The notes under the pieces were generated by a model that searched no databases, was not told the DNA's origin, and saw only the letters and a program-made list of their open reading frames with translations. 14,116 bases of DNA from CAIYMF01 sp943329595 (GTDB lineage Bacteria; Actinomycetota; Actinomycetes; S36-B12; CAIYMF01): the NCBI GenBank assembly GCA_943329595.2, contig CALQEM020000074.1, forward strand, positions 1-14,116, written 5' to 3'. The translations under genes and the position numbers were made by a program. Each line of letters begins with the position of its first letter. Position 1 is the stretch's first letter. Positions 1 through 5,792 of this stretch are shown piece after piece.

Positions 1-12
1 ACCGCCGCGATT

Positions 13-31
13 CGGCGCCGACGGCGCGCCG
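13..31 (-). terminator. Weak GC hairpin just after eno stop
   Basis: Three bases beyond the eno stop codon the sequence can form a 6-bp stem (CGGCGC with GCGCCG) around a 7-base loop. No run of T follows on the minus strand, so it is not a standard intrinsic terminator. It may only slow RNA polymerase or mean nothing. The window ends 12 bases further on, so the next gene cannot be seen. Confidence 0.2.
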
Positions 32-33
32 AC

Positions 34-1311
34 TCAGGCCGAGAAGCGGGGGAAGGCGGCCGCACCGGCGTAGCGGGCAGCATCGTCGAGCTCCTCCTCG
101 ATGCGCAGCAACTGGTTGTACTTGGCCACCCGCTCCGAGCGGGCCGGAGCCCCGGTCTTGATCTGCCCGCAGTTGGTGGCCACGGCAAGGTCGGCGATGG
201 TGGTGTCTTCGGTCTCGCCGCTGCGGTGGCTCATCATGCAGCGGTAGCCACTGCGCTGAGCGAGAGACACGGCATCGAGGGTCTCGGTGAGAGTGCCGAT
301 CTGGTTAACCTTCACGAGCAGCGCATTGGCGGTGCCCTGGTCGATTCCTCGCGCGAGGCGCTCGGGGTTGGTGACGAAGAGGTCATCGCCCACCAACTGC
401 ACGCGCGCGCCCAGCACGTCGGTGATGTGCTTCCAGCCCGACCAGTCGTCTTCGTCGAGCGGGTCCTCGATCGACACGAGCGGGAAGTCGGAGACCAGTG
501 ACTCGTAGTAGGCGGTCATCCACTCGGCAGAGCGCTGGGCTCCCTCGAAGCGGTAGCCCTCGGGGCCGTGGAACTCGGTCGCGGCGACGTCAAGCGCCAG
601 TGCGATGTCGCGGCCGAGTGTGAGACCGGCAGAGGCGACCGCCTCGGCGATGAGCTCGAGGGCCGCCCGATTGCTCGGCAGGCTGGGGGCGAAGCCGCCC
701 TCGTCGCCGAGGCCGGTCGAGTAGCCGGCCTTCTTGAGCACCGACTTGAGCGCGTGGTACACCTCGGCTCCGGTGCGCAGCGCCTCTGAGAAGGTGGCCG
801 CGCCGATGGGCGCGATCATGAACTCCTGAATGTCAACGTCGGTGTCGGCGTGAGCCCCGCCGTTGAGGATGTTGAGCATCGGAACCGGAAGCAGGTGGGC
901 GTTGGGCCCCCCGACGTAGCGGAAGAGCGGGAGGTCGGACGATTCGGCAGCGGCCCGAGCCACGGCCAGCGAGACGCCGAGAATCGCGTTCGCGCCCAGC
1001 CTGGCCTTGTTGGGGGTGCCGTCGAGGTCGATCATCGCCTGGTCGACGAGCCGCTGCTCGGTGGCGTCGAACCCGATCACCACGTCGGCGATCTCGCCCT
1101 CGACCGCGGCAATCGCCGTGAGCACGCCCTTACCGCCGTAGCGGGAGTCGCCGTCGCGCAGTTCAGACGCCTCGAAGGCCCCGGTCGAGGCCCCTGAGGG
1201 CACGGCAGCGCGCGCCACCGCGCCATCGCTGAGGCCCACCTCGACCTCGACCGTGGGGTTACCACGGGAATCGAGGATTTCGCGGGCGATGACTGCTTCG
1301 ATAATGGCCAC
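34..1311 (-). CDS. eno: Enolase (phosphopyruvate hydratase)
   Basis: Enolase interconverts 2-phosphoglycerate and phosphoenolpyruvate in cytoplasmic glycolysis. The product is 425 residues, the usual bacterial length. Family hallmarks are present in order: the N-terminal EILDSRGNPTVEVEV stretch (residues 11-25), the mobile loop SGASTGAFEA (39-48), GDEGGFAP with the catalytic Glu (about 204), Mg ligands Asp 241, Glu 282 (IEDPLDEDDW) and Asp 309 (GDDLFVTN), catalytic Lys 334 (LLVKVNQIGT), and the signature MMSHRSGETED (359-369). The frame stays open upstream to 1563, but homology begins at the GTG at 1311, which reads as (V/M)AIIEAVIARE and is preceded by AGGAG six bases away. The extension would also run through the divergent promoter region. 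It is transcribed away from the DUF2236 gene and carries its own promoter. Identification is secure from motifs; the start is well supported. Confidence 0.98.
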   Translation of the reverse strand: MAIIEAVIAREILDSRGNPTVEVEVGLSDGAVARAAVPSGASTGAFEASELRDGDSRYGGKGVLTAIAAVEGEIADVVIGFDATEQRLVDQAMIDLDGTPNKARLGANAILGVSLAVARAAAESSDLPLFRYVGGPNAHLLPVPMLNILNGGAHADTDVDIQEFMIAPIGAATFSEALRTGAEVYHALKSVLKKAGYSTGLGDEGGFAPSLPSNRAALELIAEAVASAGLTLGRDIALALDVAATEFHGPEGYRFEGAQRSAEWMTAYYESLVSDFPLVSIEDPLDEDDWSGWKHITDVLGARVQLVGDDLFVTNPERLARGIDQGTANALLVKVNQIGTLTETLDAVSLAQRSGYRCMMSHRSGETEDTTIADLAVATNCGQIKTGAPARSERVAKYNQLLRIEEELDDAARYAGAAAFPRFSA

Positions 1312-1317
1312 AACTGG

Positions 1318-1322
1318 CTCCT
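1318..1322 (-). promoter_or_regulatory. Ribosome binding site of eno
   Basis: On the minus strand AGGAG lies six bases before the GTG at 1311. It decides the enolase start against the long upstream open extension. Confidence 0.75.
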
Positions 1323-1346
1323 GTGCTCGCAACGGACGGTGACGCA

Positions 1347-1352
1347 AGCCTA
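1347..1352 (-). promoter_or_regulatory. Likely -10 box of the eno promoter
   Basis: TAGGCT on the minus strand fits the TAnnnT pattern of actinobacterial -10 boxes. Transcription starting six or seven bases on would give a leader of about 30 bases containing the AGGAG site. No good -35 match is seen; the expected -35 and spacer are occupied by the dyad at 1355-1383, which suggests a regulator-dependent or extended type of promoter. This is inference from sequence pattern. Confidence 0.45.
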
Positions 1353-1354
1353 GC

Positions 1355-1383
1355 GGGCACGGGGATGCGCATGCCTCGTGCCC
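1355..1383. promoter_or_regulatory. Inverted repeat (candidate operator) between eno and DUF2236 gene
   Basis: The arms are GGGCACGGGG and its near complement CCTCGTGCCC: seven perfect pairs, then a G-T pair and two more G-C pairs. The nine-base centre includes the palindrome ATGCGCAT. It starts two bases upstream of the likely eno -10 box and ends 19 bases before the start codon of the divergent gene, so a bound protein could affect both. I recognise no specific regulator consensus. Confidence 0.4.
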
Positions 1384-1402
1384 GTGGCACGCTGGAGCCA
1401 TC

Positions 1403-2254
1403 ATGGCCACCTCTGAGTTCGTGTATGGCGAGCCCGACCGAGACACCCCTGACCCCGGACTCTTCGGACCCGGCAGCGTCTCGTGGCGCATCCACTCTGA
1501 TCCGTCGTCGGGCCTCGCCGGGGTGCGCGCTCTACTGCTGCAGGCACTCCACCCCGAGGCCATGGCAGGGCTCGCGGCTCACTCGTCGTACCGCGAGGAG
1601 GCGTGGTCGCGGCTCTTCCGCACCGCGCAGTACATCGCGGTGATCACCTTCGGAACCACCGCCGAGGCCGAACGGGCTGCTGCCAAGGTGCGCGGGGTTC
1701 ACCGCAGGCTCGGACTCGACGACCCCGAACTGCTGATGTGGGTTCACTTCGGCTTCGTCGACTCGCTGCTCAGTACCTACCGGCGCACCGCCGGCCTCAC
1801 TCCCGCCGAGGCCGACGCCTACGTGGCCGAGCAGGTGACGGCCGCCAGGCTCATCGGGCTCGACCCCGCCACGGTGCCGTCGACCACGGCTGAGCTCGAC
1901 GCCTACCTGGCCAGCGTGCGACCCACCCTCGGCATCACCCCCGAGGCCCGAGAGGGTGCTCGGTTCATCCTGCTTCCCCCTATGCGCAACGACATTCGCT
2001 GGCTCACCCCCGCGGTTCCCGCGTGGGCGGGGCTTGCCGCGACTGCCTTCGCGCTGCAGCCACGCTGGGCGCGGTCGATGTACGGAGGTGGTCTCGGTGG
2101 GGTGGCCCTCGGTGGCATTCCGGGCGTGACCGACTGGCAGGCCACCCTCGCGGCCCGAGGCTGGCGCACCGCGCTGATGGCGCTGCCCGAGTCGATTCGG
2201 CGCGGGCCGCACGTGGCTGCGGCTGAGCAGCGCCTCGGTCTCGCCGCGGCGTAA
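1403..2254 (+). CDS. DUF2236 / MpaB-like oxygenase family protein
   Basis: The 283-residue product resembles the DUF2236 family (ER-bound oxygenase MpaB / rubber oxygenase catalytic domain), a helical, often haem-containing fold. Visible features are GSVSWRIHSDP (residues 24-34), VRALLLQALHPEAMAG (41-56), a His-Ser-x-Tyr segment (60-63), WSRLFRTAQYI (68-78), AAAKVRGVHRRLG (92-104) and LLMWVHFGFVDSLLSTYRR (110-128). His 50, 60, 100 and 115 and the Arg-Thr pair 73-74 are candidate haem-pocket residues by analogy with latex-clearing protein; I cannot assign them firmly. There is no signal peptide, so it is likely cytoplasmic or loosely membrane-associated. The start is the first ATG, with a TGGAG site five bases upstream. 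The substrate is unknown. It is divergent from eno and is followed by the repeat region at 2255-2573. Confidence 0.85.
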   Translation: MATSEFVYGEPDRDTPDPGLFGPGSVSWRIHSDPSSGLAGVRALLLQALHPEAMAGLAAHSSYREEAWSRLFRTAQYIAVITFGTTAEAERAAAKVRGVHRRLGLDDPELLMWVHFGFVDSLLSTYRRTAGLTPAEADAYVAEQVTAARLIGLDPATVPSTTAELDAYLASVRPTLGITPEAREGARFILLPPMRNDIRWLTPAVPAWAGLAATAFALQPRWARSMYGGGLGGVALGGIPGVTDWQATLAARGWRTALMALPESIRRGPHVAAAEQRLGLAAA

Positions 2255-2289
2255 CCCCCCTCGGTGCCGGAACCCCCACCCCCACCGGT

Positions 2290-2396
2290 GCCGAAACCCC
2301 CACCCCACTCGAACTTGTGTCCGAAGAGGACATTCATCGTCCTGTTCTGACACAAGTTCGCGGATGAAGGGAGGGGAGACGTCACGTGGGACGTCA
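2290..2396. repeat. Direct repeat copy 1 (107 bp)
   Basis: It matches 2410-2516 base for base at an offset of 120 except for one change (A at 2294, G at 2414). It holds a palindrome at 2310-2360: 12-bp perfect outer arms CGAACTTGTGTC and GACACAAGTTCG, then three more pairs between two mismatches, then inner arms AGGAC and GTCCT around a seven-base loop. The flanks are pyrimidine-rich on the left and purine-rich on the right. No T-run follows, so it is not a standard terminator. Confidence 0.95.
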
Positions 2397-2409
2397 TGGG
2401 GACGTCGGC

Positions 2410-2516
2410 GCCGGAACCCCCACCCCACTCGAACTTGTGTCCGAAGAGGACATTCATCGTCCTGTTCTGACACAAGTTCGCGGATGAAGGGAGGGGAGAC
2501 GTCACGTGGGACGTCA
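2410..2516. repeat. Direct repeat copy 2 (107 bp)
   Basis: This is the second copy of the 120-bp-period repeat, with the palindrome at 2430-2480. The palindrome is identical in both copies, so the duplication is recent or kept identical by gene conversion or selection. The copy ends at GACGTCA and unique sequence leads into the lipoprotein gene. The 13 bases between copies (2397-2409) are not repeated after copy 2. Confidence 0.95.
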
Positions 2517-2562
2517 AGCCGCACGAAGAAGCGCTCTGCTATCAGTGCTGACAGCCGCGCGC

Positions 2563-2568
2563 TAGGTT
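2563..2568 (+). promoter_or_regulatory. -10 box of a probable leaderless transcript
   Basis: TAGGTT fits TAnnnT and ends five bases before the ATG at 2574, so transcription should begin at or within a base or two of the start codon. No strong Shine-Dalgarno site is present. This arrangement is typical of leaderless actinobacterial mRNAs. No clear -35 is seen at the usual distance. Confidence 0.5.
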
Positions 2569-2573
2569 GAGAC

Positions 2574-3056
2574 ATGTCTTTTTTCCGCCGTCGACGCGGC
2601 CTCCTCGCGCTCCTGCTGGCCCTCACGACCGCGCTGACTGTGGCAGCCTGCTCGTCGTCGTCGTCGCCCCCAGCGGCGCCCACGCTCGCAGACCCCAGCG
2701 CCACCGGTCGAGAGTTGGTGGTCGCCTGGCTCACCGCCCTGCAGCAGAAGGACATGGCGTCGATAGACGCCCAACTGGCGCCCAACTTTCAAATCCAGCG
2801 AGCCGACGGATCGTCCAGCAACAAGGCCGACTACCTGGCCAACCCTGCCTCCATTGACACCTTCGAACTGGGCGACACCGTGGTGGGCCTTCAGAACACC
2901 AACACGCTCACGGTGCGCTGGGCACTGAAGGTGACAGGAGAGACCAACGGGGTCACGGTTCCAAACAAGGAAGCCGCGCGCCTGACCGGCTTCCAGTGGA
3001 ACGGCGAGCGCTGGCAAATCATCACCTACGCAAACTTCAACGCCCCAAGTTCGTAG
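2574..3056 (+). CDS. NTF2-like (DUF4440/SnoaL-type) lipoprotein
   Basis: The 160-residue product starts with a basic n-region (FFRRRR), a hydrophobic stretch (residues 9-22) and the lipobox VAAC with Cys 26 as the expected lipidated residue, then a Ser-rich linker. So it should be exported and anchored to the outer face of the cell membrane. Residues about 45-157 resemble the NTF2-like fold: an N-terminal helix ELVVAWLTALQQKDMASIDAQLAPNF (shown by its pattern of small helical turns and the acidic Asp after Gln-Lys), a central loop, and strands ending in GFQWNGERWQIITYANF. Such domains bind small ligands or act as small enzymes; the role here is unknown. The gene has its own likely leaderless promoter. 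Its last 20 bases overlap the end of the convergent glycosyltransferase gene. The lipoprotein call is strong, the fold call moderate. Confidence 0.8.
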   Translation: MSFFRRRRGLLALLLALTTALTVAACSSSSSPPAAPTLADPSATGRELVVAWLTALQQKDMASIDAQLAPNFQIQRADGSSSNKADYLANPASIDTFELGDTVVGLQNTNTLTVRWALKVTGETNGVTVPNKEAARLTGFQWNGERWQIITYANFNAPSS

Positions 3057-4443
3057 CTGCGCTTGCCGTCTGGGTTTCACCGAGGATGCGCGGCAGGTCT
3101 GCGAGCACTTCGGGCTCGAGAATCCAGTCGCGCCGTCGGGGCGACCACTCTTCCTGCCCCGGCACTGACACCTCGCGCCCCTCGACCTCGTAGGAGGTCT
3201 GCCCTAGCGCTCTCGCCAGCTGAGAGTGCAGCTGGCCGCCATGGCCGCGCTGTCTCAGAACCAGGACCTCCGAACCCGCCGGCATCACGATGCTGTTGTG
3301 CAGTGCGCTGCCATCCTCTCCGGCCACGAGACCCCCGGGGACGAGCCTGGACAGGACCTCCACCAGGGGGCGACACTCCGGCGCGATCACCTCAAGACCT
3401 GCCGCCGCCGCGGTTGCGTCGACCTCAGCTCGGTTGACCAGTCGCCGGCGCGCGCCGGACTCGCCACCAAGTTGTGCGCGGGACATCCACAGCAGAGAAC
3501 CCGACCGCGATGGGACCAACCGCTTCTGCAGGAGGGCACGCACCTCGCCGACTCGAGCGGGGTCGAAGTCTCCGTGGTGGCGCGCAAACGTGACGACGTG
3601 CAGGGTTCGGGCACGCACGACCCCATGTGCCGGCAGCTCCACCAACTCGGAGTCCATGAGCCCACAGGCCTCGAACAGTCGTCGCATCGACGAGACAGCG
3701 CCGCGACGCACCAGGAGCGGGAGGTTTCCAAGCCCTGCACGGCGGGCCGTCAACAACCGTGGGAGCACATCGAGGAGTTGATGGCCAAACACCTGGTCAC
3801 CGGGCTGGCCCAGGAGCACGGCCTCACCCACCTCATCAACCACGGGAAGTGGCTTGAGGGGCCAGCTGCCGACACCGTGGTATCGAGCCTCAACGATGTC
3901 GCCACTGCCGGCTAACGCCTGGTTCTTCATCCGCCAGTCACCGACGGAGACGCCAGCGTCGGGGGTGACCTGCGCGTCGCGGAAGGTGACCACCGCTTCC
4001 GGCGGGAGCGAGCGACCCTCTCGGCGCCCGCCACGGTCCCACGCCCGAGTCGACGGATTCCACACGCGTGGATCGCTTCCGTCGCGGCTCACCACAGTGG
4101 CAGGACCCACCAGGTCGACGTCGGACCCGGCGGGCAGCAGGCCCGCCGGGGTCTCAACAAGCCGAGGAGACCCAGACGGACCATCGTCGAGTCGACGGCC
4201 CTCATACTGCCCGTAGACCAGCCAGTGCACGAATGGGTTGGCCTTCGCCGCCGCCACGTCAGTGTGCAGGTCGAGATAGCCAATGGTCTGGAACCAGGGG
4301 GCCGGGTCGAGACCCGCCGCTGCCCCAACGGTGACGTAGTGGTCCCAGGGCGTGATCGCATCGCCCACGGAGCCCCCCACCTGCACGAGGTAGTAGCCCT
4401 CGTCGAAGGAGGCGGGAGGATACCCTGACACGGCGTCAGACAT
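3037..4443 (-). CDS. GT61 (DUF563-type) family glycosyltransferase
   Basis: The 468-residue product resembles glycosyltransferase family 61. The catalytic-like region spans about 205-420: FGHQLLDVLPRLL (219-231), LLWMSRAQ (317-324) followed by RRRLVNRAEV (332-341), the stretch GLEVIAPECRPLVEVLSRL (349-367), and GEDGSALHNSIVMPAGSEVLVL (375-396), which matches the family's G-x-G-x-x-x-x-N-x-x-F-x-P-x-G pattern. Residues 14-85 hold two copies of a short module seen in front of many envelope glycosyltransferases (YYL...HYVTVG and GYLDLHTDV...FVHWLVYGQYEGR). No signal peptide or membrane helix is visible, so it should act at the cytoplasmic face on polysaccharide or lipid-linked sugars. The ATG overlaps the mazG stop by eight bases; an in-frame extension further up lies inside mazG and is not credible. 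The sugar donor and acceptor are unknown. Confidence 0.8.
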   Translation of the reverse strand: MSDAVSGYPPASFDEGYYLVQVGGSVGDAITPWDHYVTVGAAAGLDPAPWFQTIGYLDLHTDVAAAKANPFVHWLVYGQYEGRRLDDGPSGSPRLVETPAGLLPAGSDVDLVGPATVVSRDGSDPRVWNPSTRAWDRGGRREGRSLPPEAVVTFRDAQVTPDAGVSVGDWRMKNQALAGSGDIVEARYHGVGSWPLKPLPVVDEVGEAVLLGQPGDQVFGHQLLDVLPRLLTARRAGLGNLPLLVRRGAVSSMRRLFEACGLMDSELVELPAHGVVRARTLHVVTFARHHGDFDPARVGEVRALLQKRLVPSRSGSLLWMSRAQLGGESGARRRLVNRAEVDATAAAAGLEVIAPECRPLVEVLSRLVPGGLVAGEDGSALHNSIVMPAGSEVLVLRQRGHGGQLHSQLARALGQTSYEVEGREVSVPGQEEWSPRRRDWILEPEVLADLPRILGETQTASAATNLGR

Positions 4444-5131
4444 GGTCACCCAACCCCGCGCTTTCGGCGGCGACCACCGCCACTCTGTGCTCGCGGAGCG
4501 CTTGCCGCAACGCGGCGTCTGCATCGATGCCACCAGTGCGAGCCCTGTCGACGAGTGCGAGCAGAAGCTGGCCCAGACCAGCCTCACCGACCGAGTCGAA
4601 TGCCTGATCGGCCGCCGCTCGCACCGGAGCCGTGGCCACCTCGGCCTCAACCCCGCCATGCTCGGCGCGCCGCAGCAGCTTGGCGGCCAGCAGCAGGGCG
4701 GGCATCGCCTCCGGGATTCCCTCGGTGACCGAGGTACGCCCCTTCTCTACAGACTTCATCGCCTGCCAGCGCGACTCGAGGTGGTCGGCAGATTCACCAG
4801 TGGCATCGCCGAACACGTGCGGGTGCCGCGCAATCAGCTTGGCCACGATTCCGGCGGCGACGTCGTCAATCGAGAACGGCTCACTGACCGCTTCCTGCGC
4901 AATGCGGGAGTGGAATACCACCTGAAGAAGCACGTCGCCGAGCTCCTCGCGCAGCGCCGAGCGATCGTCGAGCTCGATCGCCTCGACGGCCTCATACGAC
5001 TCCTCGATGAGGTACTCGACCAGACTCCGATGGGTCTGCCTTGCGTCCCAGGGACAGCCCCCGGGCGACCGCAGCTGATCCATGAGTCGAACCAACTCGA
5101 GCAGCGGCTCGCCGGTGGGGTGAGCTGTCAT
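4436..5131 (-). CDS. mazG: Nucleoside triphosphate pyrophosphohydrolase MazG
   Basis: MazG hydrolyses NTPs and dNTPs to monophosphate and pyrophosphate, cleaning damaged or excess nucleotides in the cytoplasm. The 231-residue product carries one intact all-alpha NTP-PPase domain: LMDQLRSPGGCPWD (residues 16-29), the Mg-binding motif with Glu 43, Glu 44, Glu 47, Glu 63 and Asp 66 (IEESYE and EELGD), AKLIARHPHVFGD (97-109) and the linker MKSVEKGRTS / EGIPEAMPALLLAAKLLRRA. A second, weaker half follows (about 170-222), where the usual E-E-x-G-D is replaced by GEAGLGQ, so it is probably structural only. The ATG at 5131 is ten bases after the stop of the SurA-like gene and begins the conserved region; the open frame upstream lies over that gene. 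The downstream glycosyltransferase start overlaps its stop. Confidence 0.95.
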   Translation of the reverse strand: MTAHPTGEPLLELVRLMDQLRSPGGCPWDARQTHRSLVEYLIEESYEAVEAIELDDRSALREELGDVLLQVVFHSRIAQEAVSEPFSIDDVAAGIVAKLIARHPHVFGDATGESADHLESRWQAMKSVEKGRTSVTEGIPEAMPALLLAAKLLRRAEHGGVEAEVATAPVRAAADQAFDSVGEAGLGQLLLALVDRARTGGIDADAALRQALREHRVAVVAAESAGLGDHV

Positions 5132-5141
5132 GGGCCGGGAG

Positions 5142-5792
5142 TCAGGACCCGCTGGACTGGAAGGCGGGGAGGGGCTCGATCGAGCGCGACGGGAGAGGCG
5201 CCGACACGTCGTCCTTCGGCGGGAGCACGGCGAGCTGCTCAGGAGCCCACACGCCGAACCGTGGGCTGATGGTGACACCGAGCTCGGTCGACAGGTCACC
5301 GATGAACGTGCTCGCGGCGGCAGACCCAGCATTCTGGTCACCCTGGCCGAGCTTGGCAGAGATGCCCTGATACTCGAGGTTGGCCCGGGCGAACCCCTCG
5401 AGCTGCGAGGGGGCAATGCCGTACTGGGACGCGAGGCTCTTCTCGAGATCAACCCTGCTACCGCTCTGCTTCGACGCATTGGCGATGAGCTCGTCGACCT
5501 GACTCTGGGTGACCGTGATGCCGGCGCGCTCACTGGCGGCGTCAATCACCAGCTCTTGCACCAGCGCTGAGATGACTCGACGGTTGAGCTCGGCTCCCTC
5601 AGGTGCCACCCCCTCGGGTCCGAGCGCGGCCAGCACCTCGGTGGCGAGGCCCGCCACGGTGTCGTCGCTGATACTCGTGCCTGCCACCAGGGCCGCTGTC
5701 GCCGGCTGCCGCTGTGCCGACCCGCAGGCCCCGAGCGCGACAGCGCACAGCAGTGCAACGACCGGAAGTGCGAGTCTGGTGCTGCGTGTCAT
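5142..5792 (-). CDS. SurA-N-like lipoprotein (no PPIase domain)
   Basis: The 216-residue product has a short basic start, a hydrophobic core (residues 8-20) and the lipobox LGAC with Cys 23 as the likely lipidated residue, so it should sit on the outer face of the membrane. Residues about 35-180 look like the helical N-terminal chaperone domain of SurA/PrsA-type proteins: AELNRRVISALVQELVID (68-85), then GITVTQSQVDELI (91-103), a Tyr-Gly-Ile segment, and a final SPRFGVW (176-182), a motif common in the actinobacterial version. No parvulin peptidyl-prolyl isomerase domain is present. The likely role is help in folding exported proteins; this is inferred from the family. The ATG overlaps the mfd stop as ATGA and has a strong AAGGAG upstream, so the 23-residue N-terminal extension is rejected. 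Confidence 0.8.
   Translation of the reverse strand: MTRSTRLALPVVALLCAVALGACGSAQRQPATAALVAGTSISDDTVAGLATEVLAALGPEGVAPEGAELNRRVISALVQELVIDAASERAGITVTQSQVDELIANASKQSGSRVDLEKSLASQYGIAPSQLEGFARANLEYQGISAKLGQGDQNAGSAAASTFIGDLSTELGVTISPRFGVWAPEQLAVLPPKDDVSAPLPSRSIEPLPAFQSSGS

Larger units (their letters stand above)
2255..2573. other. 319-bp intergenic region made of repeats
   Basis: No gene is supported here. The stretch holds a C-rich tract (2256-2308, G-rich on the minus strand), two copies of a repeat with a period of exactly 120 bp, a long palindrome inside each copy, several GACGTC and CACGTG palindromes, and the short promoter of the following lipoprotein gene. No transposase or tRNA lies beside it. 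Confidence 0.85.

Noticed and set aside
1312..1563. 84-residue N-terminal extension of the enolase frame
   Set aside because: It lacks any enolase homology, crosses the divergent promoter region and part of the opposite gene, and the GTG at 1311 has a good ribosome site.
2290..2516. CRISPR array
   Set aside because: There are only two repeats of 107 bp with a 13-bp gap; no short regular repeats or cas genes are present.
2290..2516. Intrinsic terminators for the DUF2236 gene
   Set aside because: The palindromes are long, but no T-run follows either copy on either strand.
1903..2517. Minus-strand open frame of 204 codons containing a 40-residue repeat
   Set aside because: Over half of it is antisense to the DUF2236 gene, and the repeat is simply the 120-bp DNA repeat read in a frame it preserves because 120 is divisible by three.
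1532..2785. Minus-strand open frame of 417 codons
   Set aside because: It spans the DUF2236 gene, the repeats and part of the lipoprotein gene on the opposite strand and shows only Arg/Gly-rich low-complexity sequence, as expected in GC-rich shadows.
3226..3915. Plus-strand open frame of 229 codons inside the glycosyltransferase
   Set aside because: It is antisense to a gene with clear family motifs and resembles nothing itself.
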